From Closterium sp. Naga37s-1 (Eukaryota; Streptophyta; Zygnematophyceae; Desmidiales; Closteriaceae), in NCBI GenBank assembly GCA_947471745.1, contig CANJKZ010000170.1:1054001-1118000 (forward strand): a stretch of DNA of 64,000 bases. Direction: 5' to 3'. The notes beneath the pieces were generated by a model that had not been told where the DNA came from, did not search any database, and saw only the letters and a program-made list of their open reading frames with translations. Every line of letters starts with the position of its first letter. Position 1 is the stretch's first letter. A program made the position numbers and the translations under genes. Positions 8,720 to 18,447 of this stretch are shown here, piece by piece.

Positions 8720-11700
8720 TCAAGCAGCTCAGCAACTAGAGAAGACGCAGCAGTCGACTCAAAAGAAGGGTCAGTGACACCAGTGGTGAGGAGACGAGAG
8801 ACAGTGGGACTGGCAGCACGAGCGCGGTCAGACTCAGGGTCAGGGACCTCAGGAAGAGAGGACTCAGGAAGAGCAGGCAGAGGAACACGCAGTGGAACAG
8901 AGGAAGGACGGAGTGCCATAGCATGCGTGCCGGGGACAGGAGGAGGACGCGAACGAGGAACGCGACGAGCAGTGCGAACAGGCAAGACAGGACGAGACGC
9001 AGGCTCACGACGCTCTATAAGACCCCCGGTCTGCTCAGTGTAAGGAGAGGGAGCAGGCAGTGGGGAGGCCGGCTTTAACGACGGCTGCGACTGGTCAAGC
9101 GGTAGACACAGGAGGGGAGGAGTAAGGCCAGAAGAAGTCAGGACACCAAGAACCTTCTGAAGCAGGGGAACGAAGTACGGTCACAGCCGCACAGTGCCTC
9201 CAGCACCTCCAGCTCCAGGGTCAACAGCTCCAGCTCCTGCAGCTCCAGGCTCCGTAGGGTCTCCAGCTCCAGCGCCCCCAACACCACCAGTCCCGGCAGC
9301 TCCAGCACCCCTGGTACGAGCACCTCCAGGACCAGTAGCCGCAGTACCTCCAGTACCACCAGCTCCAGTAGTAACTCCAGCATCTCCAGCTCTAGTGTCT
9401 CCAGCGCCTCCAGCTCTGGGAGCTCCACTCCAAAGGCATGCGCGCCGAACAAGCCACTCACGCAGCTGCTGCGGAGACAGTCGCAGCAAAGCACTTGCAA
9501 AACCTCTAGACGAAGCAGCACCCCGAGGCACAGCACCCCTAGGCTCAACACCCTCAGGCTCAGCACCCCCAAGATCCTCACCCCCAGGCTCAGCAACCCC
9601 ACACCCAGCACCCTCAGACCCGGCACCCCCCCAGCTCCACACCCCCAGACGCAGCACCCCCAGACGCAACACCTCGAGCAGCACCTGAGCCGTTAGCTAC
9701 CTCGATAGGCGCAGTATCAGGGAGAGGGTCTACCTCAGACACACCGGAGGGAGAAGGACCCTGGAGCGGGAGGGGGTCTACCGGAGGGGGACCGGGAGCA
9801 GGGAAGAGCGGTGGGGGGGGGGGGAGGGGCAGAACGGTAGGGGAAGAGACGGTAAAAGAGAACCGACTCGTCAAACGTGACGTCCTCAGAAGGGAGGACA
9901 CGGCGCGAGGTGGGGTGGTAAAACTGCCAGCCAGGCGCGTTAGGGGCAAAGCCAAGGAAGACGCAGGGGATAGCACGGGCGGAGAGCTTGTCCGCGGACG
10001 TATCGCGAACAAAGGCACGAGAGCCCCAGACCCGGAACACCGACGCATCGCCAACCTCCCCTGTCCAACGCAGTGTGGGCGAGGTCTCCGGCAAGGAGAC
10101 ACGAGGCCAGAGGTTGAGCGGATGAGCAGCGTACCGTACCGCAAACGGCCACAGAAAATGGTAAGCAGCCGCATCGATCATGGAGGTACGAGCAACCTCC
10201 ATATCTAAGCCAATGCGGCGCTCAGCAATCCCATTTTGCTGAGGGGAGTCTGGAAGCGTGAACGACTGGAGAATGCCCTCCCCACGACAAAAGTCCCGCA
10301 AGAGGTTGGAGGAGAACTCACCACCTCTGTCAGAGTGCAGACGCAGGACAGGAAGGTCTAGGCCAAACCGCTCGCGGAGCTGGAGACGGACTGTGCGGAT
10401 CCAAGGGATCAAGACATCAATGACCTGACCCTTGCTGCGCAAGGGGAAGACCGTGGTGTACCGTCGTCAACGACCAGCTGAAAGTAGCGCTCGCGGCCCT
10501 GTCCACTGACGCAAGCTGGGCCCCACACGTCCATGTGGAGAGTCTGCAGGGGAGCAGTCGTCGGGGGAAACGAGGAGGAGTGAGGAGCGGCGCGCTGCCG
10601 CCCCTCGACGCAAGGAAGGCAGGGCGAGGCAGGCGAGGGCAGGAGGGGAGGCAGAGACCTGGGTAGACCAGAGACGAGACAACGGGAGTGCATGCCACGA
10701 AGGCAAGGCAGGGAGGGGTGACCCAAGCGGTGGTGCCACAAAAGAGTCTGGTGCGAAAGGAGGCGACACGAGCAAGAAGCAACTACCTGACCTGACGCGG
10801 ACAGCTGAGCAGACGCAGCTACCTGACGAGGCTCGGTAGCCAGTGTGTACAGACTTGACCCTGGCCGACGAGTGAACGTGGCCAGGTGACGCCCTGTTCG
10901 TATGCACGTGCAGATTGACACACGCTGACTCCCAGGAGTGGTGGTAGTGACCATCGCATCCTTGAGGATAGCGGTACTCACCAAGTTCGTAGAGAACAAG
11001 GGGAGGTGAAGACCTGACTGTGAGCCGGATGGAACCGCCGGACACGGGAGGACAGTGGAGGAACGGGCAATGACCGGGCCCCCAGAGGGGTCAGTCAGTC
11101 TGACCGGGACAGGTGCAGGGAGAGGAGTGAGAGTGGTGCTGTCACGAAAGAAACAGCGCGAGGCGCCTGAGTCCAACGTGAAGGTGTGCAAGGCCTCAGC
11201 AGGCGCAGTACCAGGGAGAGTACCAGACTCACTAGCACCTAGAGCTGCAGCAGCTATACCTGGGTCAGGCGGCACACACCGCTAACAATCACCCTCTGCA
11301 GTAACATACAAAGCATACATAGCAGAAAGAATAGCATCAAAGTCTAGGTCAAAGGTAGCAATCCTAGACCTAAGTAGATCTGCCCAGCGAGGGAGGTCGA
11401 CGTCGTCACCAAACTCACCACGCCAAGCGTCGTCGAGGCGGGAGAAGCAGCGGTGCTGAGTGTGAAGATTCCTGCATTTGTGATCTGCACGAACACCTGT
11501 GTGACTGACATACGGGCAGCTATCACTACCCCCAGACGTCCCACGTTGAAACAACCACTCACGGACTGGGTCTCGCTCCGACGCTTCTGCTGCTGCCGCT
11601 GGCCACCACCAGTGCCTCCATGCCAAGGTCCAGTCCTACCGCCTCCAGTCCCACCGCCTCCACTGCCGCCACTCCCACCGCTGCCTCCACCGCCGCCACC

Positions 11701-12615
11701 AGAGCCCCCACTCCCGCCACCAGTCCCACCGCTGCCACCACCCCTACTGCCTCCACTACCTCCACTGCTGCCCCCACCACCACTCCCGCTGCCACCTGCA
11801 CCACCACCTCTGCCACCTCCACCACCCCTGCCACCCTTGCCCTTGCTGCTGCGTTGCTTCGCACTAGCAGAAGCAGCACCGACGTCCTCAGCAATAGAGA
11901 CGTCTGCAGCAGCAGCAGAGGCATAGGAGGGGGCAAGGGGGGAGGGGGAGCACCCCTCAAAGAAGGGCGGGCGCGGAGTGCCACGAGCAGCACCTACAGC
12001 AACTGCACTAGTCTCAGCTGCAAGGAGATGCTGCTCGAGGAGGTCAACAGTGAGGGAGGTGGGGTCAAGGGAGAGAAAGTGGTCCCTGACAGAGCGAAGA
12101 GAGTCAGGGAGGCGAGTGACTATGAAGTAGAGAGTGATGAACATCGGGGGCTGGTTCCTGTCAAGGAACTCTGCAGGGACGGTAGTGCGGTAACGAGCGT
12201 CGCTAGTGCGCAGGTGGGAAACCAGGTCCTCTACTGTGGCAAAAGCTGACAGCTCGGGGAACAGGTAAGGCAGTAGCAGTCGGCCTAGCGCAACAGTGGC
12301 AGGCGAGGAGTAGCGAGTGACTACAGCGTCGTACAGGGCCTGTGCTGTCCTGTGTTGTCCAAAGTGAGCGCATTCGGCTAGCGGCAGGTGGTTGCGAATG
12401 GCTAAGCATGCAGCAGCGTTGCGCGTAAGCCATTGGGAGCGAGTCGCACTGTTAGGTGTGGCGGGAGGGGCAGTAGCGGCACCTGACGCGAGGTCAAACA
12501 GCGACACACTGTCCTTAGAAACGCTCAGTAGGTACAGCTGCAGGTCGTTGAGCCAGGTGTCAAACTGAACAGGTCTACCCTCATGATCGAACTTGAGAAC
12601 TCGAAGCGAAGCCAT
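8720..12615 (-). pseudogene. Copia C gag-protease-integrase polyprotein, broken, no RT
   Basis: Sense order from the ATG at 12615: gag (MASLRVLKFDHEG..., 12615 to about 11600) with a Gly-rich segment; an expanded zinc knuckle; protease LDSGASRCF near 11150; integrase with a CVEGRQ zinc region; the catalytic HMDVWGP, LHSDRGGEF and SPQQNGIAERR blocks (about 10500-10220); then Pro-rich and Gly/Ala-rich linkers. Breaks: a frameshift after the Gly-rich part near 11615, a TAG near 11282-11284, a frameshift near 10445 in integrase, and further shifts in the linker. The RT domain is deleted at about 8720. The protein cannot be made as one piece, but the integrase catalytic residues are still readable. 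Confidence 0.85.
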
Positions 12616-12719
12616 AGTGGCGTAGCACGAAGGAGCAGCTGTCACAGCAGTAGCAGCAACAGTAGTAGCAGCAGTTGCAGTAGCAGGGGCAGAGAGGCCA
12701 AGGGGCCGAGGGGCCTGGG

Positions 12720-13950
12720 GTCTAGGGGTCGAGGGGCCTAGAGGCCGAGGGGCCAAATACGAAGGGGCCTAGGGGCCGAGGGGCCAAGGGGCCGAGGGGG
12801 GGGGCCTGGGGCCTAGGGGCCGAGGGGCCGAGGTCGAAGGGGCCGAGGGGCCAGGGGGCCGAGGGGCCAAACACGAAGGGGCCTAAGGACCGAGGGGCCA
12901 AGGGGCCGAGAGGGGCCTGGGGCCTAGGGGCCGAGGGGCCGAGGGGCCGAGGTCGAAGGGGCCGAGGGGCCTGTGGTCTAGGGGCCGAGGGGCCGAACAC
13001 GAAGGGGGGCCGAGGGGCCGAGGGGCCAAGGGGCCGAGGGGCCTGGGGCCTAGGGGCCAAGGGGCCGAGGGGCCGAGGTGCCTAGGGGCCGAGGGGCCAA
13101 ACATGAAGGGGGGGCCGAGGGGCCGAGGCCTGGGGCCGAGGGGCCGCGGTTAGGGGCAACAGGTTGCGAGGGGCCGAGGCTAGGGGCGACGGTGCGACGG
13201 GTCGGAAGGGGCCGCGGCTAGGTGCGACGGGGCGTCAGGTTGTGAGGGGCCGCTGGGCCGAGGCTAGGGTGACGGGGCCGCGGCTAGGGGCGACGGGGCT
13301 GAGGGGCCGAGGCTAGGTGCGACGGGGCCGTGGGGCCGATGCTAGGGGCGGCGGGGCGACGTGGCCGCGGGGCCTAGGCCTAGGTGAGGGGGGAGCGGGT
13401 GACGTGTCGCGAGGGGCCGCGGGGCCGAGACTAGGGGCGACTGGGCCGCGGCTAGGGGCGACTGGGCCGAGGGGCTGAGGCTAGGGGCGACGTGTCGCGA
13501 GGGGCCACGGGGCTGAGGCTAGGGGCGACGGGGCCGCGGCTAGGGGCAACAGGGCGACGGAACGCGAGGGGCCGCGGCTAGGGGCGACGGGGCCGAAGGG
13601 CCGCGACTAGGGGCAACGGGGCCAAGGGGCCGAGTCTAGGGGCGAGGGGGCGACGTGGCCGCGGCTAGGGGCGACGGGGCCGCGGCTAGGGGCGACAGGG
13701 CGACGGGTCGCGAGGGGGCCGCGGCCAGGGGCGACGGGGCCAAGGGGCTGCGGCTAGGGGCGACGGGGCCAAGGGGCCGCGGCTAGGGGCGACGGGGCTA
13801 AGGGGCCGAGTCTAGGGGCGACGGGGTGACGTGGCCGCGGCTAGGGGCGACGGGCGACGCCAAGGGGCGTCGGGCCTAAGGGCGACGGGCCGGGCTAGGA
13901 GCGGCGACGGGTCGGGGCCTAGGGGGCCTACGGGTCGCGAGGGTGGCTAG
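12720..13950 (-). repeat. GC-rich minisatellite leader of copia C
   Basis: About 1.2 kb of imperfect GGGGCCGAGGGGCCTAGGGG and GGGGCGACGGGGCC units between the primer-binding site and gag, with longer higher-order repeats in the first half. The Ala-Pro-Arg-Leu-Gly open frames here are artefacts of the repeat. Confidence 0.92.
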
Positions 13951-13963
13951 CATGGCAGCAGGT

Positions 13964-14008
13964 GGTGGGCCCAAAAAATGGTCCTAGAAGGGACCTGCTC
14001 TGAAACCA
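13964..14008 (-). promoter_or_regulatory. PBS and leader palindrome of copia C
   Basis: On the minus strand TGGTTTCAGAGC (14008-13997) abuts the 5' LTR. GGGCCCACC lies at 13972-13964. Confidence 0.85.
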
Positions 14009-14140
14009 TGTCAGAAAGAACAAATGAGAATGAATGAACTAGCAAAGAGTTGGGTACAAGTACGAACCCTAATTGGGTTGTACCCCTTATGGGCTACCCC
14101 ACTACAGCCTACACAATGTAAGCTATATATAAGTTTGACA
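14009..14140 (-). repeat. 5' LTR of copia C
   Basis: 132 bp, TGTCAGAAAG to GTTTGACA in plus-strand reading. It contains the GGGTACAA / TTGTACCC stem. Confidence 0.92.
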
Positions 14141-14378
14141 AGTTCTGTTGCTTGGAATTATTTGGGATCATCCCTGGTTGTTCCCAGGTTGATTCCCAAG
14201 GTCCTTGCTAGCTAGAACTATATTCCTTCTCTGTTTGTGCCTGATTATAGTCAATTTGATTCAAGCGAATTCCTTCCTTGCTGGAATTTCGTTTCTACGC
14301 GGTGCGACGATGGAATGCTACCGAGTCAACGCTAGTACGCTAGCACTACGACACTAGGAAAACGTTGTCCGAGCCATA
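14141..14378. other. Unassigned flank right of copia C
   Basis: AT-richer sequence with CCTGGTTGTTCCCAGG. It continues the target sequence seen at 8270-8403. No gene was recognised. Confidence 0.4.
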
Positions 14379-14553
14379 ACTCCACCTCCTCCACCGCCTC
14401 CCCCGCCGCCCCCTCCACCACCCTTGCTCCCCTTGCCCTTGCTGTTGCGGCGTCTCCCACTAGGGGCAGACGCAGCTCCGACCTCCTCAGTGCCAACGAG
14501 GTCGACAGTAGCAGCAGAAGCAACAGAGGGGAGAAGGGGGACAGGGGAACACC
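14379..14553 (-). pseudogene. Fragment of a J-type copia gag fused to element B
   Basis: Read on the minus strand, this matches the gag region of element J just before its Gly-rich tract (compare 58490-58640): serine/alanine-rich sequence, then a Lys/Gly-rich stretch and poly-Gly. It joins the integrase of element B at about 14553/14554 directly after SQDVTF, in the same orientation but from a different domain and a different family. It therefore marks a recombination or rearrangement junction. Confidence 0.75.
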
Positions 14554-17280
14554 AAACGTGACGTCCTGAGAGGGGAAGACACGACGCGAGGTAGGGTGGT
14601 AAAACTGCCAGCCAGGCGCGTCAGGGGGAAAGCCAAGGAAGACGCAGGGGATAGCACGGGCGAAGAGCTTGTCCGCGGACGTATCGCGAACAAAGGCACA
14701 AGAGCCCCTGACCCGGAACACCGACACATCGCCAACCTCCCCCGTCCAACGCAGTGTGGGCGAGGTCTCCGGCAAGGAGACACGGGGCCAGAGGTTGAGC
14801 TGGTGCGCATCGTACCAGACCGCAAACGGCCACAAAATATGGAGCAGCCACATGGATCATGGAGGTACGAGCCACCTCTATGACTAAGCCAATGTGATGC
14901 TCAGCAATCCCGTTCTGCTGCGGAGAGGCCGGAAGCGTGAACGACTGGGTGATGCCCTCCCCATGACAAAAGTCCCGCAAGAGGTCATAGGAGAACTCAC
15001 CACCTCTGTCAGAGTGCAGACGCAGTACAGGAAGGTCCTGGCCAAACCTCTCGCGAAGCTAGAGACGGACCGCGCGGATCCAATGGATCAAAACAACAGG
15101 GACCTCACCCATGCTGCGCAAGGGGAAGACCGTGGTGTAACGCGTGTAGTCGTCAACAACCAGCAGAAAGTAACGCTCTCGGCCCTGTCCACTGACGCGG
15201 GCTGGGCCCCACACGTCCATGTGGAGGGTCTGCAGGGGAGCAGTCGTCGGAGGAAACGAGGAGGAGTGAGGAGCGGCGCACTGCCGACCCTCGACACAAG
15301 GAAGGCAAGGGGGGGCAAGCAAGGGCGGGAGGGGAGGCAAAGACCTGGGAAGACCAGAGACAAGGAGGCGGGAGTGCATGCCACGAAGGCGTGGCAGGGA
15401 GGGGTGACCAAGGCGGTGGTGCCAGAGAAGAGTCTGGTGCGACAGGAGGCGATACGAACAAGGGGGTGCTACCTGACCTGGCGCGTGCACCTGGGCAGAC
15501 GCAGCTACTTGAGGAGGCTCAGTAGCCATTGTGTACAGACTCGAACCAGGCCGACGAGTGAACGTGGCCAGGTGACGGTCCGTCCGTGGACACGTGCAGA
15601 TCGACACACGCTGACCCCCAGGAGTGGTGGTAGTGACCATCGAATCCTAGAGGGCAGCTGTACTCACCAAGTTTGTAGAGAACAAGGGGAGGTGAAGACC
15701 TGACAGTGAGCCGGACGGAACCGCCGGACACGGGAGAACAGTGAAGGAACGGGCAACGACTGGGCCTCTCGGAGGGATCAGCCAGTCTTACCGGGACAGG
15801 TGCAGGGAGAGGAGTGAGGGTGGTGCTGTCACGAAAGAAACAGCGTGAGGCACCTGAGTCCAGCGTGAAGGTTAGAAGGCGCAGTACCAGGGGGAGCAGA
15901 CTCACTAGCACCTAGAGTAGCAGCCTCTATACCTGGGTCAGGCGGCACACTCAGGTAACAGTCACCCTCAGCACTAACAGACAAAGCACACATAGCAGAA
16001 AGGATAGCATAAAAGTCTACGTCAAAGATAGCAACTCCAGACCTAAGCAGCTCTGCCCAGCGGGGGCGCTCGACCTCGTCACCAAACTCAGCGCGCCAAG
16101 CGTCGTCGAGGCGGGAGAAGCAGCGGTGCTGAGTGTGAGGCTTCCCGCATGTCTGACCAGCACGGTCACCCGTGCGAATGACATACAGGCAGCTACCACT
16201 ACCCCCAGACGCCCCACACTGAGACAGCCACTCACGAAGCTGTCGGGGCGACGGGGTCTCGCTCCGACGCTGCTGCTGCTGCCTCTGGCCTCCTCTAGAA
16301 CCTCCACGCTGAGCTCCAGTCCTACCGCCACCACTCCCACCGCTGCCACGACCGCCACTCCCACCGCTGCATCCATCGCCGCCACCAAAGCCCCCACTCC
16401 TGCCACCGCTCCCACCGCTGCCACCACCTCCACTGCCTCCACCGCCTCCACTGCTGCCCCCACCACCACCCCCGCTGCCATCGCCACCACCCCTGCCACC
16501 CTTGCCCTTGCAGCTGCGGCGCTTCCCACTAGCAGAAGCAGCCTCAACGTCCTCAGCACCAGGGACGTCGACAGTTGTAGCAGAGGTGTAGGAGGGGGCA
16601 AGGGGGGAGGGGGAGCACCCCTCAAAGAAGGGTGTGCGCGGAGTGCCACGAGCAGCACCTACAGCGACTACACTAGTCTCAACTGCAAGGAGGTGCTGCT
16701 TGAGTAGGTCAATAGTGAGGACTGTGGGGTCGAGGGAGAGAAAGTGGTCCCGGATAGAGCGAAGAGAGCCAGGGAGGCGGGTGACTATAAAGTAGAGAGT
16801 GATGAACATCGGGGGCTGGTTCCTTGCAAGGATCTCAGCTCGGGCGGCAGCGCGGTAGCGAGCGTCGCTAGGGCGAAGGTGCAAAACTAGGTCCTCTACT
16901 GTGGGAAAGGCGGACAGCTCGGGGAACAGGTAGGGCAATAGAAGGTGGCCCAGAGCAGCAGTGGCAGGCGAGGAGTAGCAAGCGACGACAGCGTCGTACA
17001 GTGCCTGTGCTGTCTTGTGCTGTCCGAAGTGAGCGCATTCGGCTAACGGCAGGTGGTTGCGAATGGCTAAGCGGGCAGCAGCGTCGCGAGTAAGCCACTG
17101 TGAGCGAGTCGCACTGTCAGCTGTGGCGGGAGGGGCGGGGGCGGCGCCAGACGTGTGGTCAAACAACGAAACACTGTCCCTAGAGTCGCTCAGTAGGTAC
17201 AGCTGCAGGTCGTCGAGCCACGTGTCAAACTGGATAGGGCGGCCCTCATGATCGAAAGCGAGAACACGAAGAGAAGCCAT
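14554..17280 (-). pseudogene. Copia B gag-protease-integrase, frameshifted
   Basis: Gag starts at 17280 (MASLRVLAFDHEG) and runs in one frame for over 450 codons: capsid-like region, Gly-rich tract near residues 250-320, and the expanded zinc knuckle with CGKPHTQHRCF. A frameshift occurs near 15910 just before the protease LDSGASRCF. Another lies near 15770. Integrase follows from about 15640 with WHHRLGHPSLPRLRG, HMDVWGP and LHSDRGGEF, with shifts near 15060 and 14860. It ends at the chimeric junction after SQDVTF. Its intact gag is the best A/C-family gag in the window. Confidence 0.83.
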
Positions 17281-17339
17281 AGCAGGAGAGGAGAGGGGCA
17301 GCTAGCGGGTTGCGAGAGAGCAGTGCGCAGGCTGCAAGG

Positions 17340-17470
17340 TGTCAAAATGTTATATAGCTTATATTGTGTAGGCTATAGTGGGGTATCCCATAAGGGGTAC
17401 AGCCCAGTTAGGGTTAGTACTTGTACCCAACTCTTTGCTAGTTCATTCACTCTTGTTCATTATTCTGACA
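17340..17470 (+). repeat. 5' LTR of copia A
   Basis: 131 bp, TGTCAAAATG to ATTCTGACA. Stem GGGTACAG (17395-17402) / TTGTACCC (17421-17428), where the eighth pair is a G-T wobble. Confidence 0.93.
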
Positions 17471-17522
17471 TGGTTTCAGAGCAGGTCCTCCGCTAGAACC
17501 GGTTTTTCTCCTTGGGCCCACC
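17471..17522 (+). promoter_or_regulatory. PBS and leader palindrome of copia A
   Basis: TGGTTTCAGAGC (17471-17482) directly follows the LTR; GGGCCCACC is at 17514-17522. Confidence 0.88.
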
Positions 17523-17584
17523 ACAGCGCTACCCCGCTAGCCGCCCTCTGCAGCCCTCGTGCTGCCCCTGCTGCCCGTCGCGAC

Positions 17585-18330
17585 AAGTCGACCCTAGGCC
17601 CGTCGCCCTAGGTCTGTCGCCCCGGCCCGTTGCCCCGGCCCGTCGACCCCCGACCCGTCGCCCTAGGCCCGTCGCCCTGGCCCCGAGGCCCGTCGCCCTG
17701 GCCCCGAGGCCCGTCGCCCGTCGACCCCCCCCAGGCTCCGACCCCCGTCGCCCGTCGCGGCCCGTCGCCCCTAGCCTAGGCCCCGGCCCCGCGGCCCGTC
17801 GCCCGTTGACCCCCCCCTAGGCCTGACCGTCGCCCGTCGCCCCTGGCCCCGTGGCCCGTCGCCCCTAGCCTAGGCCCCGGCCCCGAGGCCCGTCGCCCGT
17901 CGACCCCCCTAGGCCCGACCGTCGCCCGTAGGCCCTGGCCCTGTGGCCCGTCGCCCCTAGCCTAGGCCCCGGCCCCGCAGCATGTCGCCCATCGACCCCC
18001 CCTAGGCCCGACCGTCGCCCGTTGCCCCTGGCCCCGCGGCCCGTCGCCCCTAACCTAGGCCCCGGCCCCGCGGTCCTTCGCCCGTCGACCCTAACCTAGG
18101 CCCCGGCCCCTCGGCCCGTCGCCCGTCGACCCCCCTTTGGCCCCGCGGCCCGTCGACCCCCCTTTGGCCCCGCGGCCCGTCGACCCCACTTTGGCTCGAC
18201 CCCCCCCCCCTAGGATCCGACACGTCGCTCTCGGCCCCGCGGCCCGTCACTCCTGGCCCCTCGGCCTGTCGCCGCTAGGCCCCCGACCTGTCGCCCCTAG
18301 GCCTCGGCCCGTCGACCCCAGGCCCCGCAC
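17585..18330 (+). repeat. GC-rich minisatellite leader of copia A
   Basis: Repeats of CCCGTCGCCCCTAGGCC, GGCCCCGCGGCCCGTCG and CCCGTCGACCCCCC between the PBS and gag. They are followed by a CTGCTA trinucleotide run (18340-18410) just before the gag ATG. Confidence 0.9.
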
Positions 18331-18447
18331 GCCGCTTCTTGCGTGCTACTGCTGCTACTGCTGCTACTGCTATTACTGCTGCTGCTACTGCTGCTACTGC
18401 TGCTACTACTGCCGCCCCTCTCAGCTGCTCGTGCGTGCTGCGCCGCT

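Larger units (their letters stand above)
8404..14140 (-). mobile_element. Copia element C, lacks RT/RNase H
   Basis: A minus-strand copia element with 132-bp LTRs (8404-8535 and 14009-14140) that differ at only about three sites. The target duplication is nearly perfect (GGTTC 8399-8403, AGTTC 14141-14145). In sense order it carries PBS, a 1.2-kb GC-rich tandem leader, gag, protease, integrase, the repetitive linker and the 3' end. The whole RT-RNase H region is missing: the 3' non-coding end joins the pre-RT linker near 8716-8725. It is the structural complement of element D. Confidence 0.9.

Noticed and set aside
9138-9626. Leu/Val/Glu-repeat protein resembling a leucine-rich repeat
   Set aside because: It is the other frame of the Gly/Ala coding linker of copia C; the same artefact occurs in A, D, F and J.
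12722-13104. Long Ala-Pro-Arg-Leu-Gly open frames
   Set aside because: Products of the GC-rich minisatellite leader of copia C, with frames open in several phases.
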